A stretch of DNA of 64,000 nucleotides from Winogradskyella pacifica (GTDB taxonomy: Bacteria; Bacteroidota; Bacteroidia; Flavobacteriales; Flavobacteriaceae), in assembly GCF_013403915.1 (NCBI RefSeq), contig NZ_JABFDI010000003.1, forward strand, positions 62,001-126,000, written 5' to 3'. The notes beneath the pieces were generated by a model. That model did no database searches. It was given only the letters and a program-made list of their open reading frames with translations, and was not told the DNA's origin. Both the position numbers and the translations under genes were made by a program. Shown one piece after another: positions 17,243-26,018 of the stretch (the stretch's first letter is position 1; each line of letters opens with the position of its first letter).

Positions 17243-17269
17243 CCATTCAAATAAGCAAGATTTTTAAGA

Positions 17270-20200
17270 ATGGAACAAGTTGCACCTTATAAGCCAAAAT
17301 ATAAAGTACGTATAGTAACAGCCGCATCTCTTTTTGATGGACACGATGCAGCCATAAATATAATGCGTCGTATCATTCAATCGACTGGAGTTGAAGTGAT
17401 TCACTTAGGTCATGATAGAAGTGTAGAAGAGGTTGTGACTACGGCTATCCAAGAAGACGCGAATGCCATTGCATTAACATCATATCAAGGGGGTCACAAC
17501 GAGTATTTTAAATATATGTATGATTTGCTGAAAGAAAAAGGAGCTGGTCATATTAAAATCTTTGGTGGTGGAGGTGGAGTTATTCTTCCTGAAGAAATCA
17601 AGGAATTAATGGATTATGGGATTACCAGAATCTATTCTCCAGATGATGGAAGAGCGCTTGGTTTACAAGGCATGATTAACGATTTGGTTCAACAATCAGA
17701 TTATGCTATTGGAGATTCATTAAGTAACGAAGTAGATCTACTTCCTACTAAAAATCCAAAAGCAATTGCTAGAGTGATATCTTCTGCAGAAAACTTTCCA
17801 GAAGTTGCAAAAGCGACATTAGACAAAATTCATATAAAAAATAAAACATCTAAAACACCAGTTTTAGGAATAACAGGAACGGGTGGAGCAGGAAAATCGA
17901 GTTTAGTCGATGAGCTGGTTCGTCGTTTTTTAATTGATTTTCCAGAAAAAACTATAGGTTTAGTATCGGTAGATCCTTCTAAACGTAAAACAGGAGGTGC
18001 ACTTTTAGGCGATCGTATTCGTATGAATGCAATCAACAATTCAAGAGTGTACATGCGTAGTTTGGCAACACGTCAATCTAACTTAGCATTATCCAAATAT
18101 GTAAACGAAGCCATTGAAGTTCTAAAAGCTGCAGAATACGATATCATCATCTTAGAAACTTCTGGTATCGGTCAATCGGATACTGAGATTATGGAACATT
18201 CTGATGTGGCCTTATACGTTATGACTCCAGAATTTGGTGCAGCAACACAATTAGAGAAAATTGACATGCTAGATTTCGCCGATTTAGTAGCGATTAACAA
18301 GTTTGATAAACGTGGTTCTTTAGATGCGTTACGCGATGTAAAAAAACAATACATGCGTAACAATCATCTTTGGGATGTTCACCAAGACGATTTACCGGTT
18401 TACGGAACGATAGCTTCACAATTCAACGATCCAGGAATGAATACGCTTTATAAAGCGATTATGGATAAATTGGTTGAAAAAGCTAATTCAGAATTAAAAT
18501 CGACTTTCGAAATTTCTAAAGAAATGAGCGAGAAGATTTTTGTGATTCCACCGTCTAGAACACGTTATTTATCTGAAATCGCAGAAAGTAATCGCGCTTA
18601 TGATAAAACCGCAGATGCGCAAGTTGAAGTGGCTCAGCGTTTATACGGCATTTATAAAACATTAGAATCTGTTTTAGAGGCAACTCCAGAATTAGATAAA
18701 GCAGGAATTGCTTCAGAATCGATAGTGTCTAATGAAGAGAATAAAGATTTTGTAAAACTTTTAGTTAGTGAATTCGACCGTGTAAAATTAAACTTAGATC
18801 CTTACAATTGGGAAGTGATTACTGGTTGGGATGAGAAAGTTAATAAATACAAAAATCCAATTTATAGCTTTAAAGTAAGAGATAAAGAGATTAAAATCGA
18901 AACACATTCGGAGTCGTTATCCCATTTACAAATACCACGAATAGCGTTACCAAAGTATCAAGCTTGGGGAGATTTATTACGTTGGACATTGCAAGAAAAC
19001 GTACCAGGAGAATTTCCATACACCTCAGGATTATATCCTTTTAAACGTACAGGCGAAGATCCAGCACGTATGTTTGCAGGTGAAGGAGGACCAGAACGTA
19101 CTAACAGACGTTTTCACTATGTAAGTGCAGGTTTACCAGCAAAACGTTTATCTACTGCTTTCGATAGTGTAACACTTTACGGAAACGATCCAGATTTAAG
19201 ACCAGATATTTACGGTAAAATTGGTAATGCAGGGGTTAGTATTTGTTGTTTAGACGATGCTAAAAAACTGTATTCTGGTTTTGATTTAGCCAATGTAATG
19301 ACCTCGGTAAGTATGACGATTAATGGTCCTGCACCAATGTTATTAGGGTTCTTTATGAATGCGGCCATTGACCAACAATGTGAGTTTTACATTAAAGAAA
19401 ATGGTTTAGAAAAAGAGGTTGAAGCCAAAATGGCTAAGATTTATAAAGGCAAAGAACGTCCATCTTATAATGGAGAGCTACCAGAAGGAAACAATGGTTT
19501 AGGACTCATGTTATTAGGTGTTACTGGAGATAAAGTATTACCAGCAGATGTGTATGCCGAAATAAAAACCAATACCATTGCTCAAGTTAGAGGAACGGTT
19601 CAAGCAGATATTTTAAAAGAAGATCAAGCACAAAACACCTGTATTTTCTCTACAGAATTTGCATTGCGCTTAATGGGAGATGTTCAAGAGTATTTTATTG
19701 AAAATAACGTCCGTAACTTCTATTCCGTTTCTATTTCTGGATATCATATTGCAGAAGCAGGAGCCAATCCAATTACGCAATTAGCGTTGACCTTATCTAA
19801 TGGTTTCACTTACGTGGAATATTATTTAAGTCGTGGTATGGACATCAATAAATTTGGTCCAAACTTATCGTTCTTTTTCTCAAACGGTATTGATCCAGAA
19901 TACGCAGTAATAGGTCGTGTGGCACGTAAAATTTGGGCAAAAGCAATGAAGCACAAATATGGCGCCAATGCAAGAGCACAAATGTTGAAATATCATATTC
20001 AAACCTCTGGGCGTAGTTTACATGCTCAGGAGATTGACTTTAATGATATTCGTACTACGCTTCAAGCTTTATATGCTATTTATGATAACTGTAACTCACT
20101 ACATACTAATGCGTATGATGAAGCTATTACCACGCCAACTGAAGAATCAGTTAGACGTGCCATGGCAATTCAGTTAATCATCAATAAAGAATTAGGATTA

Positions 20201-20683
20201 AATAAAAACGAAAACCCAATTCAAGGCTCTTTTATTATTGAAGAGTTAACAGATTTAGTAGAAGAAGCTGTGCTTTTAGAATTCGACAGAATTACAGAAC
20301 GTGGTGGTGTTTTAGGTGCTATGGAAACGATGTACCAGCGTAGTAAAATACAAGAAGAAAGCTTGTATTATGAAACCTTAAAACACAACGGGAAATTCCC
20401 AATTATTGGAGTGAATACCTTCTTAAGTTCTAAAGGGTCTCCAACGGTTGTGCCGGCGGAAGTAATTAGAGCAACAGAAGAAGAGAAGCAATTCCAGATT
20501 AAAACGTTAGCGAATCTTCATGAAGCAAATGATACAGCAGCATTGTTAACAGATTTACAACAACGTGCCATTAATAACGAAAATATATTTGAAGCTTTAA
20601 TGGAAGTTTGTAAAGTATGTAGTTTAGGTGAAATTACGGCTTCGCTATTTGAAGTTGGAGGTCAGTATAGACGAAACATGTAA
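17270..20683 (+). CDS. icmF: Fused coenzyme B12-dependent acyl-CoA mutase with built-in G-protein chaperone (IcmF type)
   Basis: 1137 residues in the IcmF order. A B12-binding domain comes first (about 12-145, with DGHDAA at 23-28 giving the lower-ligand His). A MeaB-like GTPase follows (about 190-430, P-loop GTGGAGKSS near 202, switch/G4 residues in [10 protein letters not shown]). The C-terminal (beta/alpha)8 mutase barrel spans about 560-1137 ([18 protein letters not shown] near 587, [19 protein letters not shown] near 820). The enzyme isomerises a short branched acyl-CoA (isobutyryl/butyryl, or isovaleryl/pivalyl in relatives), while the GTPase loads and checks the cofactor. Separate methylmalonyl-CoA mutases lack the G domain. 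The exact substrate cannot be read by eye. It has its own promoter and stands alone. Confidence 0.88.
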   Translation: MEQVAPYKPKYKVRIVTAASLFDGHDAAINIMRRIIQSTGVEVIHLGHDRSVEEVVTTAIQEDANAIALTSYQGGHNEYFKYMYDLLKEKGAGHIKIFGGGGGVILPEEIKELMDYGITRIYSPDDGRALGLQGMINDLVQQSDYAIGDSLSNEVDLLPTKNPKAIARVISSAENFPEVAKATLDKIHIKNKTSKTPVLGITGTGGAGKSSLVDELVRRFLIDFPEKTIGLVSVDPSKRKTGGALLGDRIRMNAINNSRVYMRSLATRQSNLALSKYVNEAIEVLKAAEYDIIILETSGIGQSDTEIMEHSDVALYVMTPEFGAATQLEKIDMLDFADLVAINKFDKRGSLDALRDVKKQYMRNNHLWDVHQDDLPVYGTIASQFNDPGMNTLYKAIMDKLVEKANSELKSTFEISKEMSEKIFVIPPSRTRYLSEIAESNRAYDKTADAQVEVAQRLYGIYKTLESVLEATPELDKAGIASESIVSNEENKDFVKLLVSEFDRVKLNLDPYNWEVITGWDEKVNKYKNPIYSFKVRDKEIKIETHSESLSHLQIPRIALPKYQAWGDLLRWTLQENVPGEFPYTSGLYPFKRTGEDPARMFAGEGGPERTNRRFHYVSAGLPAKRLSTAFDSVTLYGNDPDLRPDIYGKIGNAGVSICCLDDAKKLYSGFDLANVMTSVSMTINGPAPMLLGFFMNAAIDQQCEFYIKENGLEKEVEAKMAKIYKGKERPSYNGELPEGNNGLGLMLLGVTGDKVLPADVYAEIKTNTIAQVRGTVQADILKEDQAQNTCIFSTEFALRLMGDVQEYFIENNVRNFYSVSISGYHIAEAGANPITQLALTLSNGFTYVEYYLSRGMDINKFGPNLSFFFSNGIDPEYAVIGRVARKIWAKAMKHKYGANARAQMLKYHIQTSGRSLHAQEIDFNDIRTTLQALYAIYDNCNSLHTNAYDEAITTPTEESVRRAMAIQLIINKELGLNKNENPIQGSFIIEELTDLVEEAVLLEFDRITERGGVLGAMETMYQRSKIQEESLYYETLKHNGKFPIIGVNTFLSSKGSPTVVPAEVIRATEEEKQFQIKTLANLHEANDTAALLTDLQQRAINNENIFEALMEVCKVCSLGEITASLFEVGGQYRRNM

Positions 20684-20686
20684 GTA

Positions 20687-20823
20687 GAGAGCCCATTTTT
20701 CCTTTTTTGAAAAATGGTGCGAATCACTTATGCTGAGCGTAGTCGAAGTATCTCAGAGAGCCACTTTTTGCTTGTCGAAAAAAGTGTGCGAATCGCTTAT
20801 CCCAAACTAGTTTTGGGATCTCA
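20687..20823. repeat. Two tandem ~68-bp structured repeats
   Basis: Copy A is 20687-20755 and copy B 20756-20823. Both run GAGAGCC, hairpin 1, TGCGAATC(A/G)CTTAT, hairpin 2, TCTCA. Hairpin 1 is CCATTTTTC/GAAAAATGG in A and CACTTTTT/AAAAAGTG in B. Hairpin 2 in B is ATCCCAAA/TTTGGGAT, while A carries the common GCTGAGCGTAGTCGAAG flavobacterial repeat instead. Linkers are conserved while stems differ but still pair. It sits downstream of icmF. Confidence 0.75.
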
Positions 20824-20840
20824 ATAAATAATAATAAGAT

Positions 20841-20873
20841 AAAAAAGCGTTTCAATCTGAAGCGCTTTTTTTT
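20841..20873 (+). terminator. Terminator downstream of icmF
   Basis: AAAAGCGTTTCA pairs with TGAAGCGCTTTT (one G-T position), with an A run before and eight Ts after. It isolates osmC from icmF. Confidence 0.85.
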
Positions 20874-20893
20874 ACATCAATTAAAATAACACC

Positions 20894-21367
20894 ATGTCTA
20901 TAAAACACATCTTTAAAGCAACCGTAAACTGGACAATTAATCAAGGCGAAAGCACACAAAACCCAAGAACTTTCAGTCGGAATCATGAGGTGTTAATAGA
21001 TAATAAAACAACGCCATTACAAGTGTCGGCAGCAAAACCCTTTAGAGGTGACGACGCCTTGTTCAATCCGGAAGATTTATTATTGTCAGCTTTAACATCG
21101 TGCCACATGATGTCTTATTTATACGTTTGTGCTCAAAATAATATTGAAATCTTAAGCTATACAGATCATGCAGAAGGCGATTTAGAAGTTATGGCTTCAG
21201 GAAGTGGAAGTTTTAAATCGGTAAGGTTAAAACCTATGGTGACTATAAAAGATGAGGCACAAAAAACACTAGCACTAAGTTTGCATAATAAGGCAAACAG
21301 CTTATGTTTTATAGCTAATTCTTGCAATTTTCCAATTACTCACGAAGCAATTATATTGGTGAAATAA
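20894..21367 (+). CDS. OsmC/Ohr-family peroxiredoxin-like protein
   Basis: 157 residues, the size of OsmC. Family features are the LFNPEDLLLSALTSCHM motif (first Cys at 70) and a second cysteine region NSLCFIANSC (138 and 144) with the conserved Cys pair for peroxide reduction. The PAE/PED-LL-AL-SC pattern marks the dimeric fold. Members reduce organic or inorganic hydroperoxides with thiols. Here it lies 84 bp before a Cys-rich micropeptide and the sigma factor SigZ, which suggests a thiol or oxidant stress locus, but the ECF-like promoter is between them, so it may be a separate transcript. Confidence 0.88.
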   Translation: MSIKHIFKATVNWTINQGESTQNPRTFSRNHEVLIDNKTTPLQVSAAKPFRGDDALFNPEDLLLSALTSCHMMSYLYVCAQNNIEILSYTDHAEGDLEVMASGSGSFKSVRLKPMVTIKDEAQKTLALSLHNKANSLCFIANSCNFPITHEAIILVK

Positions 21368-21397
21368 TTCAACATCAATAAATAGTGTCATCTTTTT

Positions 21398-21425
21398 TGC
21401 ATCTTTTTAAAGATTCTTTCGTCTA
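21398..21425 (+). promoter_or_regulatory. ECF-sigma-type promoter before the Cys-rich micropeptide and sigZ
   Basis: TGCATC (21398-21403), a 16-bp spacer, then CGTCTA (21420-21425), 26 bp before the micropeptide ATG. It lacks TAnnTTTG. CGTC-type -10 boxes are a hallmark of extracytoplasmic-function sigma factors. The same geometry (TGTAAC-N16-CGTCTA) occurs at 49861-49888. Autoregulation by SigZ is inference. Confidence 0.6.
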
Positions 21426-21451
21426 TTATATGAACTAAAAAAATAGATATC

Positions 21452-21553
21452 ATGAAAAATAAAGAATGCACTTGCGACTGTGATAGTTGCGCAAAAGGAA
21501 ATTGTTTTGACTGTACTTGTAATAGCTGTGCATGTACAAACTGCAATTGTTAA
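21452..21553 (+). CDS. Cysteine-rich micropeptide (11 Cys in 33 residues), metallothionein-like
   Basis: ATG at 21452 to TAA at 21553 encodes 33 residues starting MKNKECTCDCDSC and ending CTNCNC. One residue in three is Cys, at 6, 8, 10, 13, 18, 21, 23, 26, 28, 31 and 33, mostly in C-x-C and C-x-x-C pairs, with Asp, Asn, Ser and Thr between. There is no signal peptide and no aromatic core apart from one Phe. This composition fits metal chelation (Zn, Cu or Cd thiolate cluster), as in metallothioneins. I do not recognise a named family. It is the first gene behind the ECF-like promoter, followed by a strong hairpin and then sigZ. Confidence 0.75.
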   Translation: MKNKECTCDCDSCAKGNCFDCTCNSCACTNCNC

Positions 21554-21560
21554 ATTAGTG

Positions 21561-21600
21561 TTAGTTCGGATACAAGATTTTGTGTCCGAACTAATTTTAA
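21561..21600 (+). terminator. Hairpin between the micropeptide and sigZ
   Basis: TTAGTTCGGATACAA (21561-21575) pairs with TTGTGTCCGAACTAA (21580-21594), with a 4-nt loop and TTTTAATT after. sigZ starts at 21613 with no promoter of its own visible, so this likely acts as a partial terminator, or protects the mRNA end, and lets micropeptide mRNA exceed sigZ mRNA. Confidence 0.8.
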
Positions 21601-21612
21601 TTAATTTAGAGT

Positions 21613-22152
21613 ATGACTACAAAAGATGTTTGGGGACTATATGCAGAAGACATAAGACGCTTTATACTAAGTAAAGTAAAGAATCCTGTGATTACAGAAG
21701 ATATTCTTCAGGAAACCTTTATAAAAGTTCATACAAAGTTGCATACCCTAAAAGACGAAGATAAACTGAAATCATGGTTGTTTTCAATTGCTAGATATAC
21801 GGTTTTAGATTACTTTAGAGAAAATAAACAAGAGTTTCCTGTAGACGATTTAGAAATAGAATCAGAGCCAGAACCTAGTGAACATTCGGAGCAAGATTGT
21901 CTTAGAGGTATTATAAAAAGCTTACCTAAAAAATATAGAGACCCTTTGTTTTTATCTGATATTAAAGGCTTAAAACAACAAGAGGTCGCTAATCAATTAC
22001 ACCTTTCATTACCAACGGTAAAATCTCAAATTCAGCGTGCAAGAAAACAGATTGCACAGGGTTTTATGGATTGTTGCGGCTTTAAAATGAATGATGAAGG
22101 TCATTTAGTTGGAGAAATACAAGACAAAGCCGACTGTAAAGTCTGTCATTAA
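21613..22152 (+). CDS. sigZ: ECF RNA polymerase sigma factor SigZ with Cys-containing C-terminal tail
   Basis: 179 residues. Region 2 (about 8-75) includes ITEDILQETFIKVH and KLKSWLFSIARYTVLDYFRE; region 4 (about 98-150) includes LPKKYRDPLFLSDIKGLKQQEVA and the recognition helix LSLPTVKSQIQRARKQI. After region 4 a tail carries DCCGF (Cys 154, 155) and DCKVCH (Cys 175, 178, His 179), a likely metal- or redox-binding site that is a recognised trait of SigZ-like factors. No anti-sigma gene is adjacent, so the tail may itself be the sensor. It follows the Cys-rich micropeptide. Confidence 0.88.
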   Translation: MTTKDVWGLYAEDIRRFILSKVKNPVITEDILQETFIKVHTKLHTLKDEDKLKSWLFSIARYTVLDYFRENKQEFPVDDLEIESEPEPSEHSEQDCLRGIIKSLPKKYRDPLFLSDIKGLKQQEVANQLHLSLPTVKSQIQRARKQIAQGFMDCCGFKMNDEGHLVGEIQDKADCKVCH

Positions 22153-22155
22153 TGG

Positions 22156-22163
22156 TATCTTTG
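22156..22163 (+). promoter_or_regulatory. -7 promoter element for the DEAD-box-like gene
   Basis: TATCTTTG, a full match, directly after the sigZ stop and 44 bp before the ATG at 22208. Confidence 0.5.
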
Positions 22164-22207
22164 CAGTCCTTAGTAAATTTTTAATTTACTATTTAAAAAA
22201 TGCATTC

Positions 22208-22822
22208 ATGTCTTTCAAAAAATTACATCCTTTATTAAAAGAATCTTTAGAAAACGCTGGTTATGAAACTTCAAATCCGTTTCAGAAAAAAGTACTTCCA
22301 ATATTAAAAGGGGGCTCTGATGCTTATATCATTGCACCAAAAGATAGTGGGAAAACAACAGCGCTTATTATTGCGACTATTCATAAGCTGAAAGCTGAAG
22401 CGTTTGAGGATTCTCCACGTGCCGTAATCATTGTAAAAGATAAGGCAGATACTTTAGCTTTAAAAGATGAATTTGAGCGTTTTACTAAAAACACAGATTT
22501 AAGGGTTTATGCGCTTTACGATGAATATGATATTGAAAAGCAAAAAACGGAAGTGTATTACGGTCAGGATATTGTGATTGCCACTCCTGCACGATTAAGT
22601 AAGTTGTATTTTTTAAATGGTATTCATTTAGGAGAAATCCAATTATTTGTTATTGAAGATGCGGATTATGTAGGTAGAAATAACACCTATAATCTCCTAT
22701 TACGCTTATCAGAAAGTGTTGGTAAAAGTCAATTTGTAATTATAGCAGATGCCATGAGTTCTAAAATTAAGAATTATCAAAATTCTTTTATGAGCAATGC
22801 ACAACTAATTGAAAAAAAATAA
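22208..22822 (+). CDS. Stand-alone DEAD/DEAH-box helicase N-terminal domain
   Basis: 204 residues from the ATG at 22208 (MSFKKLHPLLKESLENAGYE); an earlier in-frame ATG at 22109 lies inside sigZ and adds non-helicase sequence. It has a Q-motif-like NPFQKKVLP, Walker A APKDSGKT at 43-50, motif Ib-like IATPARLSKL and motif II reading VIEDADY instead of DEAD. It stops after the first RecA-like domain; no second domain (motifs IV-VI) follows in any frame. It cannot be a complete helicase. It may be an RNA-binding ATPase relic. Its reading frame is intact. Confidence 0.75.
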   Translation: MSFKKLHPLLKESLENAGYETSNPFQKKVLPILKGGSDAYIIAPKDSGKTTALIIATIHKLKAEAFEDSPRAVIIVKDKADTLALKDEFERFTKNTDLRVYALYDEYDIEKQKTEVYYGQDIVIATPARLSKLYFLNGIHLGEIQLFVIEDADYVGRNNTYNLLLRLSESVGKSQFVIIADAMSSKIKNYQNSFMSNAQLIEKK

Positions 22823-22826
22823 CGTC

Positions 22827-23222
22827 TTAAAGCGTCAACATCCAAGTGCGTTGTAATTTTCTAAACTTTCTTAATTCTCCACGAAGAATAGGTAGATAAT
22901 CTCTTCCGTTACTATTAGATTTTTCTAGTCTTTTGCAATTGCTGTATAGACGCGTTGTTAAACGGTCTAAGCTTTCTAGATGCTTACTCTTTTTATGAGA
23001 ACAACGTTCTTGTTCAGCACTAATAATTTGAGGGGCAAGATTTGTAGATTGTTGAACAATATCTCCTGAGAAATAAATATGCTCATCCTCTGAACCATCA
23101 GCATTCAAGTATGATAAATCTTGATTGAGATAGGTTGAGATACTTCGAGACAACACAATAATATCTATTGCCTTCTGGTAAACAGGCAAATGAGAAAAAT
23201 GCGATGGTAGGTTATAATTCAT
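22827..23222 (-). CDS. Hypothetical protein, four-helix-bundle-like
   Basis: 131 residues, all helical by composition, opening HLPVYQKAIDIIVLSRSIS, with QQSTNLAPQIISAEQ and LESLDRLTTRLYSNCKRLEK in later helices. The VYQKA start and the overall layout recall the small four-helix-bundle proteins of the bAvd/23S-intervening-sequence type, but the typical xSxxNIAEG motif is not clear. It has no signal peptide. It converges on the DEAD-like gene with a 4-bp gap. Function unknown. Confidence 0.55.
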   Translation of the reverse strand: MNYNLPSHFSHLPVYQKAIDIIVLSRSISTYLNQDLSYLNADGSEDEHIYFSGDIVQQSTNLAPQIISAEQERCSHKKSKHLESLDRLTTRLYSNCKRLEKSNSNGRDYLPILRGELRKFRKLQRTWMLTL

Positions 23223-23339
23223 AATTTCAATAGCAATTACTACGAAATTAAGGACTAAATACGAATTTAAACTTTAAGATTTAAAGTGATTTTGTATATT
23301 TACTTTAATAATAATGTTATTATAGTTAAATTTCTTTAA

Positions 23340-23783
23340 ATGAAGATAGATAATTTAAATTGGAAGATTTTAAAGTGCTTACAACAGAATGCGCGCATAT
23401 CTAATGCCGAAATCGGAAGACAAGTTGGTATAACGTCGCCAGCAGTTTCGGAACGTATAAAAAAAATGGAGGATGCTGAAGTTATTCAAGGGTATACCAC
23501 ATTCGTTTCTCCTTTTGAAGCGGGTTATCAGCTTAAGGCTTTAATTACATTACGAGCGTTTATGGGGATGCTAAAACCTTTTTTAGAGAAGGTGAAAACC
23601 TATGATGAGGTGGTAAATTGCTATCGTATTACGGGTAACGAAAATATAGTAATGGAAGTGGTGCTAAAAAATCAGAAGCACTTAGAGGTTTTTATTGATC
23701 AGTTAATTAGTTATGGTGAAACTAAAACCCAGATTGTACTATCTCATGTTATTAAGTACAGTGAAATTAAACCTGTGAAATAA
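23340..23783 (+). CDS. Lrp/AsnC-family transcriptional regulator
   Basis: 147 residues: an N-terminal helix-turn-helix (LNWKILKCLQQNARISNAEIGRQVGITSPAVSERIKKME, residues 5-44) and a C-terminal ligand-sensing RAM/ACT-like domain (ITLRAFMG, then VVNCYRITGNENIVMEVVL). Such proteins form octamers that sense amino acids. It is followed by the convergent ypdA gene, and no amino-acid gene adjoins it, so its target is not evident. Confidence 0.92.
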   Translation: MKIDNLNWKILKCLQQNARISNAEIGRQVGITSPAVSERIKKMEDAEVIQGYTTFVSPFEAGYQLKALITLRAFMGMLKPFLEKVKTYDEVVNCYRITGNENIVMEVVLKNQKHLEVFIDQLISYGETKTQIVLSHVIKYSEIKPVK

Positions 23784-23829
23784 TTACTCTAGAGAAGCCT
23801 AGATTCGTAAGTCCGTTTTCTTTTAATAA

Positions 23830-24801
23830 TTATATAGTTTGCTCTATATGATTAGCAATCATTTTGGCATGTACTCTAGAGTTTTCAATAAACCATTTGT
23901 GCGTTTCTTTTCCTCCACAAATAACTCCAGCTAGATAAAGGCCTTTAACATTAGATTCCATTGTTTCTGGATTATAATTAGGAATGGATTTTCCATCTGT
24001 AGAAAATGCAATTCCAGCCTTCTCTAAAAACTTAAAATTTGGTCTGTAACCTGTTAATGCAATGACGTAATCGTTGGTTATTATTTTTTCGCCTTTAGGA
24101 GTATTAACGATAATTTCTGAAGGTTTTATTTCTTTGATTTCAGAATTAAAATAAGCTTTAATACTACCTTCTTCAATTCGATTTAAGATATCTGGTTTGA
24201 CCCAATATTTTACACGTTCTCCAATGGCGTCCCCTCTTACAATCATAGTAACATTACCCCCTTTTCTATAAATTTCTAAAGCGGCATCCACCGACGAATT
24301 ACTTGCACCTACAACTACAATATCTTGTAAAGTAAAAGGATGGGCTTCTTTATAGTAATGAAACACTTTTGGTGAATCTTCACCTTCTACATTTAAGAGA
24401 TTTGGAATGTCATAAAACCCTGTCGCTATGATGATTTTCTTTGTGTTGTATTCTGCTTTATCCGATTGAACTTTAAATCCGGTTGGTGTTTTGTTGACGT
24501 CTATTACCGTTTCATAAAGATTAATATTTAAAGCGTTAGATGTTGTAACACGCCTGTAATATTCTAAAGCTTCATTCCGCGTTGGTTTAGGGTTGTTACT
24601 AATAAAAGGAATGTTGTCAATCTCTAATTTTTCAGATGTTGAAAAAAAGGTCATGTTCAACGGATAATTAAATAATGAGTTGGTTAAAGCTCCTTTTTCG
24701 AGTACCAGATAATTCAAGTTTCGTTTTTTGCATTCTAACGCACAGGCAATTCCTATTGGGCCAGCTCCAATAATTAAAACGTCTAAATCTAAATCTTCCA
24801 T
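23830..24801 (-). CDS. ypdA: Bacillithiol disulfide reductase (YpdA type)
   Basis: 323 residues, a flavin-dependent pyridine-nucleotide reductase. The FAD Rossmann motif is IIGAGPIGIACALE at 10-23, the NADPH motif VVGASNSSVDAALE near 158, and the C-terminal FAD block is GLYLAGVICGGKETHKWFIE near 290. The GGK-THKWFIENSR ending and the lack of a CxxC pair separate YpdA from thioredoxin reductase. It reduces bacillithiol disulfide with NADPH, so this organism probably makes bacillithiol; bsh genes are not in the window. Confidence 0.85.
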   Translation of the reverse strand: MEDLDLDVLIIGAGPIGIACALECKKRNLNYLVLEKGALTNSLFNYPLNMTFFSTSEKLEIDNIPFISNNPKPTRNEALEYYRRVTTSNALNINLYETVIDVNKTPTGFKVQSDKAEYNTKKIIIATGFYDIPNLLNVEGEDSPKVFHYYKEAHPFTLQDIVVVGASNSSVDAALEIYRKGGNVTMIVRGDAIGERVKYWVKPDILNRIEEGSIKAYFNSEIKEIKPSEIIVNTPKGEKIITNDYVIALTGYRPNFKFLEKAGIAFSTDGKSIPNYNPETMESNVKGLYLAGVICGGKETHKWFIENSRVHAKMIANHIEQTI

Positions 24802-24889
24802 AAGTGTTTAAAATTACATTTAAAGTAGATGATTATAAAATGTATACTATTAAATATCTCATAAAACTGAAATGAAATTCTATATGTTG

Positions 24890-24897
24890 TATTTTTG
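24890..24897 (+). promoter_or_regulatory. -7 promoter element for the DUF1684 lipoprotein
   Basis: TATTTTTG, ending 19 bp before the ATG at 24917. Confidence 0.55.
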
Positions 24898-24916
24898 AAG
24901 TTTAAATCATAAAATT

Positions 24917-25519
24917 ATGCGCATTTTAGTTGTTTTAATTACGGTTTTGTTTTGTTTTAGCTGTGCTCAGGAAAAAAAGGTTTTAAAATATGAAACTCCA
25001 TTTCAAGAAAAAATGAATACTGAGTTTAAGGATGCGTCAAAATCCCCTTTAAAAGCGAAGGATTTAAAGAATTTTGAAGGTTTAGATTTCTTTCCTTATG
25101 ATTCGACTTATGTTGTAATAGCTACTTTAAAGCGCACGCCAAATAGCGAATGGTTTTATATGAAAACCAGTACAGATCGCTTATCTAAAGAACGTGTTTT
25201 TGGTGTTTTAACTTTTGAATTAAAAGGTGAATCTCATCAATTGAATGTTTACCAAGGAGAAGAATTGATGCAAACGGAAGGTTTTGAAGATTATTTATTC
25301 TTGCCTTTTTTAGATCATAGTAATGGATATTCAACTTATGGTGGTGGTCGCTATATAGATTTAGAAATTCCCGATGGCAATGCATTAGAAGTAGATTTTA
25401 ACTCTGCATATAATCCGATGTGTGCTTATAATGAGAAGTATTCTTGTCCTATTGTACCCGGTGAAAATTATATTAAACTAGAAATTGAAGCCGGAGTAAA
25501 AGCTTATAAAAATCACTAG
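24917..25519 (+). CDS. DUF1684 lipoprotein
   Basis: 200 residues. The lipobox VLFCFSCAQE puts the acylated Cys at about residue 17. The body matches DUF1684: KDLKNFEGLDFFPYDSTYVV near 50, then FLPFLDHSNGYSTYGGGRYIDLEIPDG and VDFNSAYNPMCAYNEKYSCPIVPGENYI in the last third. The GGGRYxD...YNPxCAY...CPxPPxxN series is the family core. Function unknown; members are widespread in Bacteroidota and actinobacteria. Confidence 0.88.
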   Translation: MRILVVLITVLFCFSCAQEKKVLKYETPFQEKMNTEFKDASKSPLKAKDLKNFEGLDFFPYDSTYVVIATLKRTPNSEWFYMKTSTDRLSKERVFGVLTFELKGESHQLNVYQGEELMQTEGFEDYLFLPFLDHSNGYSTYGGGRYIDLEIPDGNALEVDFNSAYNPMCAYNEKYSCPIVPGENYIKLEIEAGVKAYKNH

Positions 25520-25553
25520 ACATGATGCCTCTATCTACTGTATGATTTTTACT

Positions 25554-26018
25554 TTATAGTTGCTTTTCTACCAGGTAATTTTCAAAGCCAGCGCCTTTAA
25601 CATTCTTGTTTTGTTTTTTAAGAACTTCAAAGTATTTATTGTCAAAAAAAGGTAAAGCTGTTTTGCTGACGTCAGATTTCAGGACTTCAAAATCATTCAT
25701 CATCACTTGAGATTCTATAATCCGTAATAGTTTTGAACCCACCCCTTGGCGTTGATGGTCTTTATGAACAAATAATCCATCTAAATAATTGCCGTTTTTT
25801 AAGTAGGCAAAACCAACCATATTGTTTTCGATTTCAGCAATAATAAAATAGAATTTATCGATTCGTTTTTCCCACTCTTCAACATCGTCAGCACCAGAAG
25901 ACCAAGCATTAATTTGCTTTTCAGAATAATGTTTCTTATTAATATGAGTAATAGTATCTCTAAAAAGTGAAGTGATTTCAGGAATATCTTCTAATGTTGC
26001 GGGTCTTATTTGTATCAT
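25554..26018 (-). CDS. GNAT-family N-acetyltransferase
   Basis: 154 residues with the GNAT fold: IQIRPATLEDIPEITSLF at the start, VGFAYLKNGNYLDGLFVHKDHQRQGVGSKLL near 75-105 holding the acetyl-CoA pyrophosphate loop (HQRQGVGSKL), and a C-terminal ALPFFDNKYFEVLKK. The substrate is unknown. Its ATG overlaps the stop of the upstream outer-membrane protein gene by 4 bp, so they are co-translated. Confidence 0.9.
   Translation of the reverse strand: MIQIRPATLEDIPEITSLFRDTITHINKKHYSEKQINAWSSGADDVEEWEKRIDKFYFIIAEIENNMVGFAYLKNGNYLDGLFVHKDHQRQGVGSKLLRIIESQVMMNDFEVLKSDVSKTALPFFDNKYFEVLKKQNKNVKGAGFENYLVEKQL

Noticed and set aside
21480..21674. 64-residue frame overlapping the micropeptide and sigZ
   Set aside because: It is the shifted frame of the Cys-rich ORF and of sigZ; no family sequence and it spans the hairpin.
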